From positions 1-50,514 of the forward strand of contig CANIFU010000015.1 in the NCBI GenBank assembly GCA_947466965.1: DNA of 50,514 nucleotides, given 5' to 3'. Of this stretch, positions 26,699 through 34,880 are shown in pieces. The position numbers and the translations under genes are program-made. The notes below the pieces were generated by a model that worked only from the letters and a program-made list of their open reading frames with translations, was not told where the DNA came from and did no database searches. The stretch comes from Bacteroidota bacterium (lineage in GTDB: Bacteria; Bacteroidota; Bacteroidia; 2-12-FULL-35-15). Every line of letters begins with the position of its first letter. Position 1 is the stretch's first letter.

Positions 26699-27407
26699 AG
26701 AAGGAATAACCTAAACTATAATCGAACATCAAATGGAGATGATTGTTGTACAATATTCCTAAATCGGATGTATCATAAGGAGTCATTGTATAACTGTTGT
26801 AATGATAATAAATGGTATTTGATTTATACCCGATTCCTCCACTAATATCCATAGTAATTCGACCAATTTTACCTACCTGCACACCTATAATAATATTTGC
26901 ATTAAAATGGCGGATGTCATAATACGTTTGGTTGTAGAATCTGTTCAACCCAAAAGAAAGTTTAGCATTGGTATATGAAACATGTGGCCCTACATAAAAT
27001 CCATACGGAGAATGATGTTTACGGTTTACCAGATAAAATTTATGAGCATATTGTAGGCGCCAACCTGTTACTTTTAAAACATCATTTGTTGGAACTTTTG
27101 TGGCATTTTCAATAATTTTCCATATTATATTTTTACTTAAAATTCCGATGCTCACCTGATCGGATTGTTTTCTACCGATTGTAATTTCAGCCGTTAATCG
27201 GTATTCTGAAGAAAATAACAGTAATCCACCCCCTGCCAAAATGCTAGTCAAACTGGTTTTTAATACAAGGGGTTGCACAGGATAGGTTTTTTTATTTTTT
27301 ACGCCTGTGTTTAGCTTGATGGTATCCGTTAAGGAAATAGCATACGTATGGATACATCCCACAGCCAAAAATAAAAGAAAGAAACAAGCAAACCTTTTTT
27401 TGATCAT
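26697..27407 (-). CDS. Probable outer-membrane beta-barrel protein, unknown function
   Basis: A 236-residue exported protein. The N-terminus (MIKKRF, then a hydrophobic run ending VGCIHTYA) is a signal peptide; an AVGC sequence could be a weak lipobox. The mature part has alternating strands rich in aromatic residues (YGFYVGPHVSYTN, TMDISGGIGYKSN, LMFDYSLGYSF) and ends in phenylalanine, as expected for an outer-membrane barrel. I do not recognise a named family. It overlaps the end of tsaD by four bases in an ATGA junction, so translational coupling is likely, though no functional link is apparent. Confidence 0.72.
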   Translation of the reverse strand: MIKKRFACFFLLFLAVGCIHTYAISLTDTIKLNTGVKNKKTYPVQPLVLKTSLTSILAGGGLLLFSSEYRLTAEITIGRKQSDQVSIGILSKNIIWKIIENATKVPTNDVLKVTGWRLQYAHKFYLVNRKHHSPYGFYVGPHVSYTNAKLSFGLNRFYNQTYYDIRHFNANIIIGVQVGKIGRITMDISGGIGYKSNTIYYHYNSYTMTPYDTSDLGILYNNHLHLMFDYSLGYSF

Positions 27408-28438
27408 TCGGTTTTACTATTTAGATCGTATTTTGCAGTGGGAGTAGCCGCTTGATTACTAAAATCATTTTTTAGGAACTTATAATATCCTGTTATAGCT
27501 ATCATTGCTGCGTTATCAGTACAATATTCAAATCTAGGGATAAAAACGTTCCAATCCAATTCGCGTTCAAGCTTATTTAATTCGTTTCTTAGACCAGAGT
27601 TTGCAGAAACACCACCTGCTATAGCAATATGTTTAATATCGGTTTGTAATGCAGCTGTTTTTAGCTTGCTGAGTAAAATATCGATGATCGTAGATTGAAT
27701 GGAAGCACAGATATCATTCCGGTTTTCTTCAACAAAATTATTATTTCTGGCGGTTTCATTAGTAATAAAATTCATGAATCCTGTTTTTAAACCGCTGAAG
27801 CTGAAATTAAGTTCAGGAACCTGAGGTTTAGAAAATTTGAATGCTTTTGGATTTCCTTCTTTCGCATACTTATCGATTAAAGGCCCGCCAGGATAAGGTA
27901 AGCCCATGATTTTAGCAGCTTTGTCAAATGCTTCTCCGGCAGCATCATCAATCGTTTCACCAAGGATAGTCATATTGAAAAAATCCTTCACAAGAACAAT
28001 TTGTGTATGACCTCCGGATACAGTTAAGCATAAAAAAGGAAAAGGAGGTTTTGTTTTACCCTCATCATCTATGAAGTGAGCAAGAATATGTCCTTGCATA
28101 TGATTTACCTCAATCAGCGGAATGTTCAAGCCGAGTGCGAATGCTTTTGAAAAAGAGGTGCCAACCAACAAGGAGCCCATTAATCCGGGACCGCGGGTAA
28201 AAGCAATTGCATTGATGTCGTTTTTACTTATTCCTGCTTGTTTTATAGCTTGATCTACAACCGGAATAATATTCTGCTGATGCGCGCGAGAGGCCAATTC
28301 AGGAACCACACCGCCATAAAGTTTGTGAATGCTTTGGCTCGCAACAATATTGGCAAGTATTTTGCCATCTTTAAGAACTGCGGCAGAAGTATCATCACAT
28401 GATGATTCAATACCCAATATTACGATTGATTTGCTCAT
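27404..28438 (-). CDS. tsaD: tRNA N6-adenosine threonylcarbamoyltransferase
   Basis: Transfers the threonylcarbamoyl group to A37 of ANN-decoding tRNAs, with TsaB and TsaE. The 344 residues are full length. The ASKHA-fold start GIESSCDDTSAAV, the TRGPGLMGSL loop, metal ligands H113 and H117 in VNHMQGHILAHF, the CLTVSGGHTQ motif, and the IAGGVSANSGLR block are all visible. It is divergent from the tamB-like gene, and a barrel-protein gene overlaps its stop. Confidence 0.96.
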   Translation of the reverse strand: MSKSIVILGIESSCDDTSAAVLKDGKILANIVASQSIHKLYGGVVPELASRAHQQNIIPVVDQAIKQAGISKNDINAIAFTRGPGLMGSLLVGTSFSKAFALGLNIPLIEVNHMQGHILAHFIDDEGKTKPPFPFLCLTVSGGHTQIVLVKDFFNMTILGETIDDAAGEAFDKAAKIMGLPYPGGPLIDKYAKEGNPKAFKFSKPQVPELNFSFSGLKTGFMNFITNETARNNNFVEENRNDICASIQSTIIDILLSKLKTAALQTDIKHIAIAGGVSANSGLRNELNKLERELDWNVFIPRFEYCTDNAAMIAITGYYKFLKNDFSNQAATPTAKYDLNSKTE

Positions 28439-28444
28439 ATTTAT

Positions 28445-28452
28445 TAACTTTG
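28445..28452 (+). promoter_or_regulatory. -7 promoter element of the tamB-like gene
   Basis: TAACTTTG matches TAnnTTTG. A TTG at 28426-28428, 16 bases upstream, is a possible -33 element. It lies 39 bases before the proposed ATT start of the tamB-like gene and just upstream of tsaD in the opposite direction. Confidence 0.55.
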
Positions 28453-28491
28453 CACGACATTTTAGTCTTACATTTATAACAGTTCAAAGGT

Positions 28492-31400
28492 ATTAAAAAA
28501 CTTTCAAACATATTATTCCGATTCCTTTCACTGATAATCTTTATTTTGTTAGTGCTATTTCTCCTGATACAGGTCAAGAAAGTACAAGTATACGCGGGGC
28601 ATAAAGCCTCTGAATTTCTATCCTCCAAGTTAAATACGACCATACTTATCGTAAGTGTCGACATTGAATTTTTCAAAAAAATTGTTCTGGAAGATGTGTA
28701 CATCGAAGATCTACATCACGATACTCTTTTTTATTCGAAACAGATAAAAGTAGATATAGGAAAATTGGATATCAAAAACCATCAGTTGTATGTGAGCAGC
28801 ATCATCCTGTTGAATTCAAAAGCAAAATTGATTCAATACCTTAGTGATGAAGATCTGAATCTGCAGTTTATCATTGATGCGTTTGATACTGGTGATACTT
28901 CCAAAACAGTTAATACCCCTTGGGATATCCGCTTTGGGGAGGTGACTCTTGTGAATACCGATTTTACTTATCGCGGTGAACACGATACATTGGAAACAAC
29001 TGGCGTTAATTATTTCGATCTCCGAGTGAGGAATGTGAATGGAAAAATTACGAATATCCAATTTGAAGAAGATACGATTTACGCTAAAATAGAATATCTA
29101 TCGGCTTTAGAAAAAAGTGGATTTGTGCTGCAGAATTTTAGCTCCTATGTGAATATTAGTCCTGTAGGAATGAAATTTAATGAGCTTCATGTTAAAACGC
29201 CACAAAGTACAATTTCTACTGATCTGAATTTTACATATCCTAATTACATTGCTTTTAATGATTTTAATAATTCAGTAAAATTTAAAGCGGAGTTCGATAA
29301 AACAGAAGTAGAGCTAAGCGATATCGCATACTTTGCACCTCAGCTGAAAGGTCTTTATAGAAATGTTATTTTATCCGGTAAGGTGAGTGGAAAAGTTAGT
29401 GATCTAAAAGGGAAGGATATGAAAATAAAACTTGCTTCCAATTCAGAATTTGAAGGAGATGTAACATTAACAGGTTTACCTGAGATAGATGAAACACTTA
29501 TTTATCTAAATATTGAAAAACTCACTACAAACTATTCCGATTTGAAAGCAATTCCAATTCCTCCTTTTGCTTCTCATCATACTCTTTTATTGCCTTCAAA
29601 CATTGAAACACTCGGAAATATGATGTTCAAGGGAACATTCACCGGACTTTATAATGATTTTTATGCTTATGGAAATTTCACTTCAGCCCTCGGTCGTTTG
29701 TCATCCGATTTGTCTGTGCGTCACGATATACTTCTGGATAAGGAAATTTATAATGGAAAGTTAAAGTCATATAATTTTGATTTTGGACATTTTTTTGGTG
29801 CAAGCACTTTAGGAAAAGCATCTATGGATGTGAATATAAACGGTTCTGGTTTGACATTAGAGAAAATTGCTGCTGAATTGACAGGCACTTTGAATACGGT
29901 GGAATTCAATAATTACACGTACAAAAATATTGCGATACAAGGAAATATCGCAAAGCAGATCTTTAAAGGTAAATTAAATGTCAATGATGAAAATATTGAT
30001 TTTGATTTTATTGGAGATATTGATTTTACAGGAAAATTACCGAAACTCGACTTTATAACCACACTGAATAAAGCAGATCTTGCTGCTTTGCATTTTTTGA
30101 AAACAGATAAAAAAACAGATCTTTCTACTCAGTTGATTATTAATGTTACAGGTAGTAATATTGATAACTTGATCGGACAAATAAATTTTGACAATACCAT
30201 TTATAAAGAAAATAATGAAAATTATAAGGTGAGTGTATTCGATCTTTTGCTTGAAACTGCTCCAGAAGGAAAAACTATTAAGTTAACTTCTGATTTTGTC
30301 GATGCCAAAATTAAAGGCCAATTTAAAGTTCTTGATTTGCAAAGTGCTCTCGAAAAGCTATTAAGCAAATATATTCCTTCTTATTTTGATGCGAAGATTA
30401 AAGATGTTTCGCAACAGAATTTTGAATATTCCTTTTTGTTTAAAAAAACAGATGCGATTACACGTTTGTTTATTCCTTCTTTAAAAGTATCGCCTAAAAC
30501 GTTCTTGAAAGGAAGTTTTAATTCCTTTGCAAAGAAGTTCTCATTAATTGGTAATTCAGAAAACTTGAGTTTGTTTGATGTGATCTTTAAAAATTGGACA
30601 ATTGATGCAACTTCTTCTGTCGATGAATTGACATTCAATATTGCAAGTGAACGTTTAGTGATTACTGATAGCTTAGGCTTAACAGATTTTGCAATCAATA
30701 CGCATACATACTCAGATAGCTCATCTATTGGCATCGCCTGGAATAGCCGAACAGAAAGAGAATATAAAGGAGATGTAAAATCTGTCCTTAATTTTAAGGC
30801 AAATAAAGTGATTGAATTAAAAATTCTGCCTTCGCTGGTTATTTTGTCTGATTCAATCTGGAAAGTTGATAACGATAATCTTGTTACGATTGATCCCGGA
30901 TTTATTCGCATCAAAGAGCTTGCATTTGAGCATGGAAGCCAGATGGTTGCACTAGACGGAAGGGTGTCAGAAGAGAAAAACGATCAGCTTAAGTTTAAAC
31001 TCAGAAATTTTAATCTCAGTAATTTAAATTTATTTACGAGTCCTGCTGGTTTGAATTTTAAAGGTGTAATAAATGGTGAGTCGAACATCAACGATTTTTA
31101 TCACGATCTAGTATTAACAAATGATCTGGATTTTAAATCGTTTTTTATAAATAATAATGAGATTGGAAACGGAACAGTAGCAAGTGTTTGGGATAATGCA
31201 AAAGATGCACTTTATCTGCATGGAACGTTTGCAAAAAATGAAATTCCTAATTTGTTATTTTCGGGGTATTATTATCCTAAAAAAGAAGAAAATTCAATTG
31301 ATCTAGAATTTAATCTTCAGGCCATTCAAATGCAATTGATGCAGCCTTATGTTAAAGAATATTGTTCTGTTTTTGATGGTTTTTTATCGGGTAACCTAAC

Positions 31401-32991
31401 TTTAAAAGGGTCATTAAAAAAACCTAATTTGAATGGCTTACTAAATGTTAATGCAAAAAAGATACGAGTGAATTATTTAAATACGATGTATAAATTTAAT
31501 CACGATATCACCATTGAAAACAACTCATTCGGCATAGAAAACATGGTGATCCATGATATCCCAAACAATAATAAAGCAATTATTTCTGGTAAAGTATACC
31601 ATGATAATTTTAAAAATTTCCAATTAGATATTGACATGCGCGCAAATAAAATCATGTGTTTGAATACCACAGAAATCGATAATAGTTTGTATTATGGACA
31701 AGCATTTGTGACCGGTATTGTCAATGTTTTTGGATTTGTGAATAACGAAATATTCATTGATGCAAATGTTAAAACAGAAAAAACAACATCAAATGATAAA
31801 TCAGATAAACTAAATATTTTATCCAAAACTGAGTTTACAAAAATTTATATTCCGTTAGGAGGAACTTCTGAAGTAAGTCAGAGTAACTTTATAACGTTTA
31901 TTAAAAAGGATAGTTCATTAAAAATTAATCAAGATTATAAGGTTTCCTTGGGTGGTTTGGTGTTGAATTTTGATCTAGATGTAACTCCTGATGCTGAGAT
32001 ACAGCTCATTTTCGATCAAAAAGTGGGTGATGTGATTAAAGCAAGAGGAAATGGTAATCTGAATTTAAAAATTGATAAAGGTGAATTCAAAATGTATGGG
32101 GACTATATCATTGAGAATGGAGATTATTTGTTCACACTTCAGAACATCATGAATAAAAAATTTGATATCAAAAAAGGTGGAAATATAAAATGGAGTGGTA
32201 TACCTTATAAAGCAGATTTAAATATCAGTGCGATATATAAAGCGCGAGCATCCATAAAAACTTTTTTTCCTGAAGACTCAACTAACTCGTCCTACAAAAA
32301 AAGATATCCGGTGGATGTTGTGATGAATATGACAGGAGATTTACTATCACCTGAAATTGATTTCGAGATAGGATTGCCTTCAGTAGATGCGCCAACCCGC
32401 CAAACGATAATGAGTTATATTAATAATGAAGCAGAAGAAAACCGGCAAGTATTTTCTTTGTTGATTCTGAATAGTTTCGTAACCCCTTATCAATTGAGTA
32501 ATAATAATGGAGGTGGACCAACTGTGGCAAATGCTGCTAGTTCAAATACAAGCGAAATACTGTCCAATCAATTAAGTAACATGTTGAGTAAAATTAGTAA
32601 TGATTTTGATATAGGAGTGAACTATCGTCCTGGTGATGCTATTACAAAAGATGAATTGGAGGTAGCGCTTTCTACTCAATTGTTTAATGATAAACTTTCA
32701 ATTGAGGGGAATATCGGTAATAATACCAATACGCAAAATCCGAATAACATTGTAGGTGATGTGAACATAGATTATAAAATTACAGAAGATGGGAAAATAA
32801 GAGTGAAAGCCTTTAATAAGGCAAATGATAACAATCAGACAAATATTAACGGAACTTATACCCAGGGTGTTGGTGTTTTTTACCGTGAGGAATTTAATAC
32901 CATTGGCGAATTGTACAGGCAATATCTGAATACAATGAAAGGATGGAAGGTTGGAAAGAAAAAGAAAAAAGAGGAAATGACTTCTCCATAG
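28492..32991 (+). CDS. tamB: TamB-like translocation/assembly module protein (AsmA/DUF490 superfamily)
   Basis: About 1,499 residues. Very long, beta-strand-rich, and anchored by one N-terminal membrane helix, as in TamB, which spans the periplasm and moves lipids and/or outer-membrane proteins. The first 90 residues after the helix (KLNTTILIVSVDIEFFKKIVLEDVYIEDL) match the AsmA-type start. The C-terminal about 400 residues carry the conserved TamB/DUF490 domain: GLVLNFDLDVTPDAEIQLIFD, ISGKV-type strands, DFEIGLPS, and a terminal NYRPGD...EVALSTQLFNDKLSIEGNIG block. No ATG fits. From the TTG at 28546 the membrane helix would be cut in half. The frame is open back to a stop at 28477, and an ATT at 28492 gives MKKLSNILFRF plus a full helix, so I use it; this start is unusual and uncertain. 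Confidence 0.88.
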   Translation: MKKLSNILFRFLSLIIFILLVLFLLIQVKKVQVYAGHKASEFLSSKLNTTILIVSVDIEFFKKIVLEDVYIEDLHHDTLFYSKQIKVDIGKLDIKNHQLYVSSIILLNSKAKLIQYLSDEDLNLQFIIDAFDTGDTSKTVNTPWDIRFGEVTLVNTDFTYRGEHDTLETTGVNYFDLRVRNVNGKITNIQFEEDTIYAKIEYLSALEKSGFVLQNFSSYVNISPVGMKFNELHVKTPQSTISTDLNFTYPNYIAFNDFNNSVKFKAEFDKTEVELSDIAYFAPQLKGLYRNVILSGKVSGKVSDLKGKDMKIKLASNSEFEGDVTLTGLPEIDETLIYLNIEKLTTNYSDLKAIPIPPFASHHTLLLPSNIETLGNMMFKGTFTGLYNDFYAYGNFTSALGRLSSDLSVRHDILLDKEIYNGKLKSYNFDFGHFFGASTLGKASMDVNINGSGLTLEKIAAELTGTLNTVEFNNYTYKNIAIQGNIAKQIFKGKLNVNDENIDFDFIGDIDFTGKLPKLDFITTLNKADLAALHFLKTDKKTDLSTQLIINVTGSNIDNLIGQINFDNTIYKENNENYKVSVFDLLLETAPEGKTIKLTSDFVDAKIKGQFKVLDLQSALEKLLSKYIPSYFDAKIKDVSQQNFEYSFLFKKTDAITRLFIPSLKVSPKTFLKGSFNSFAKKFSLIGNSENLSLFDVIFKNWTIDATSSVDELTFNIASERLVITDSLGLTDFAINTHTYSDSSSIGIAWNSRTEREYKGDVKSVLNFKANKVIELKILPSLVILSDSIWKVDNDNLVTIDPGFIRIKELAFEHGSQMVALDGRVSEEKNDQLKFKLRNFNLSNLNLFTSPAGLNFKGVINGESNINDFYHDLVLTNDLDFKSFFINNNEIGNGTVASVWDNAKDALYLHGTFAKNEIPNLLFSGYYYPKKEENSIDLEFNLQAIQMQLMQPYVKEYCSVFDGFLSGNLTLKGSLKKPNLNGLLNVNAKKIRVNYLNTMYKFNHDITIENNSFGIENMVIHDIPNNNKAIISGKVYHDNFKNFQLDIDMRANKIMCLNTTEIDNSLYYGQAFVTGIVNVFGFVNNEIFIDANVKTEKTTSNDKSDKLNILSKTEFTKIYIPLGGTSEVSQSNFITFIKKDSSLKINQDYKVSLGGLVLNFDLDVTPDAEIQLIFDQKVGDVIKARGNGNLNLKIDKGEFKMYGDYIIENGDYLFTLQNIMNKKFDIKKGGNIKWSGIPYKADLNISAIYKARASIKTFFPEDSTNSSYKKRYPVDVVMNMTGDLLSPEIDFEIGLPSVDAPTRQTIMSYINNEAEENRQVFSLLILNSFVTPYQLSNNNGGGPTVANAASSNTSEILSNQLSNMLSKISNDFDIGVNYRPGDAITKDELEVALSTQLFNDKLSIEGNIGNNTNTQNPNNIVGDVNIDYKITEDGKIRVKAFNKANDNNQTNINGTYTQGVGVFYREEFNTIGELYRQYLNTMKGWKVGKKKKKEEMTSP

Positions 32992-33137
32992 TTTTAAAAA
33001 AAAAGGCAACTGTGCTGTATACTTATGCTCAACAATAATTTAAATTGAAATCATTATCCTTGAATTATTATAAAGACATTTTAAAATGCGAAAAATAATG
33101 GCATAACTTTAAATCATTTCAAAAGCTTGCATTTTTT

Positions 33138-34349
33138 TTAATCAATTTTTAATGAGTGGCCCATTTTATCTCTTTTTGTTTGCAGGTAAAATTTATTGTG
33201 TTCATTTGATTCCACTTCAATAGAAATATTTTCTACGATTTCTAGTCCGTAACCAATTAGTCCTGCTCGTTTCTTTGGATTGTTACTCATTAACCGTATT
33301 TTTGATACACCAAGATCTCTGAGAATTTGAGCACCAACACCGTAATCGCGTTCATCCGGTTTAAATCCAAGATCTTCGTTGGCTTCCACAGTATCTCTGC
33401 CTTCTTCTTGAAGTTTATATGCTTTCAGTTTATTTAGGAGTCCGATTCCACGGCCTTCCTGATTCATGTATACTATAACACCTTTACCTTCTTTTTCAAT
33501 CATTTCCATTGATTTGTGAAGTTGAGGACCACAGTCACATCTGCAAGATCCAAAAATATCACCGGTAAGGCAGGAAGAGTGTACACGAACCAAAATAGGT
33601 TCATTCCTTTCCCATTCACCTTTTATCAATGCAAGATGTTCCTGGTCATTTGTTGTCTGCCGATAAGCTACTAATTCGAAATTCCCCCATTGGGTTGGCA
33701 TCTTGACCTGAACATTTTTAATAATGATCGTTTCGTGATTTATTCTGTATGCAATCAGATCTTCTATTGAAATAATTTTAAGGTCGTGTTTTTTAGCAAT
33801 TTTCAGAAGCTGAGGCAGTCGAGCCATCGAACCATCTTCATTCATAATCTCTACCAAAGCACCTGCGGGTTCAAATCCTGCAAGCCTTGCTAAATCAACA
33901 GTCGCTTCAGTATGGCCTGCTCTGCGAAGTACACCGCCTTTTTTAGCTTTTAATGGGAAAATATGCCCGGGTTTACCAAATTCTTCTGGTTTGATACTTG
34001 GATTAATTAATGCCTGAATCGTTTTTGAACGATCGGAAGCAGATATGCCCGTTGAACATCCATAACCAAGAAGATCAACAGAAACGGTAAAAGCAGTGGA
34101 ATGTTCTGCTGTATTGTTTGATACCATCATTTCTAAACCCAGTTCGGTGCAACGCTCTTCAGTAATAGCAGCACAAATCAATCCTCTTCCATGTGTTGCC
34201 ATGAAATTAATTACTTCGGGACTTACATTTTGAGCTGCAGTTAAAAAGTCACCTTCATTTTCGCGGTTTTCATCATCGACAACAATAATGACTTTGCCTG
34301 CTTTTAAGTCGGTAATAGCCTCTTCAATGGTATTTAATACAGATTGCAT
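33138..34349 (-). CDS. ribBA: Bifunctional 3,4-dihydroxy-2-butanone-4-phosphate synthase / GTP cyclohydrolase II
   Basis: Makes both riboflavin precursors. Residues 1-200 are the RibB domain, with [11 protein letters not shown] (25-35), HGRGLICA and the [14 protein letters not shown] block. Residues about 205-403 are the RibA domain, with zinc ligands C260, C271 and C273 in [18 protein letters not shown], then NQEGRGIGL and [16 protein letters not shown]. Both active sites look intact at 403 residues. It stands alone, converging with the tamB-like gene. No FMN riboswitch is visible upstream. Confidence 0.96.
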   Translation of the reverse strand: MQSVLNTIEEAITDLKAGKVIIVVDDENRENEGDFLTAAQNVSPEVINFMATHGRGLICAAITEERCTELGLEMMVSNNTAEHSTAFTVSVDLLGYGCSTGISASDRSKTIQALINPSIKPEEFGKPGHIFPLKAKKGGVLRRAGHTEATVDLARLAGFEPAGALVEIMNEDGSMARLPQLLKIAKKHDLKIISIEDLIAYRINHETIIIKNVQVKMPTQWGNFELVAYRQTTNDQEHLALIKGEWERNEPILVRVHSSCLTGDIFGSCRCDCGPQLHKSMEMIEKEGKGVIVYMNQEGRGIGLLNKLKAYKLQEEGRDTVEANEDLGFKPDERDYGVGAQILRDLGVSKIRLMSNNPKKRAGLIGYGLEIVENISIEVESNEHNKFYLQTKRDKMGHSLKID

Positions 34350-34880
34350 CTTTATTAGTATTGGAATGTAAAGATAACAAAATTAAATAGTTTTTGTTTA
34401 TTACTTGAAAGAGCGGTGAACCTAAAAAAGCTCTTTTCAGCTTCTTTGCTAAAACATACAAAGAAAACTGAGCGCTAAGTGTTTACCTGTTCTTATCCGA
34501 ACGAAATGTATACCGCCTCATTTCTATTGATGTCTTAAACCATCTATGTTATCATTTTATTTTACCTTAAACTCTAAGGAATATATCGTTGTTCCATTTT
34601 TTAATCTATTATTCAAATAATTTTTATTTTTATAAATATAAAGGTATTTTTAACTTCGATTTAGCTTCACCTGTATCCAATTATGTCATCTTATTGATAG
34701 TTTATTACCTTATTTTTTATAAAAAATACAATCTTTTAAAAATGATATCATTTTTTTCTATTCTAAGGAATTCTACAGCTATTATTTTTTTTTACGACTA
34801 TTGATTTTTAAAACGAAATTTGTGATCTTTATAGAAGATAAAAGAATGCAAAAATCAAGACAACAAAATGATATAAAATA
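34350..34880. other. AT-rich intergenic region between ribBA and the hybrid kinase
   Basis: 531 bases with no convincing gene. One imperfect hairpin is visible: TTCTTTG (34442-34448) pairs with CAAAGAA (34459-34465), extended by CAG/CTG around a bulge. The right half is extremely AT-rich and holds a 71-codon open frame that looks like chance (low-complexity Phe/Tyr/Lys). Promoters for both flanking genes should lie here but no full TAnnTTTG was found. Confidence 0.5.

Noticed and set aside
30381-30914. 177-codon antisense frame inside the tamB-like gene
   Set aside because: No plausible start context or family, and the sense strand is clearly coding throughout.
34350-34600. Possible FMN riboswitch upstream of ribBA
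   Set aside because: None of the conserved AGGGT/GAxxG-type FMN-element segments or multi-stem layout is visible; only a simple hairpin occurs.
34589-34804. 71-codon plus-strand frame upstream of the hybrid kinase
   Set aside because: Low-complexity Phe/Tyr/Lys product in extremely AT-rich DNA, with no promoter and no recognisable features.
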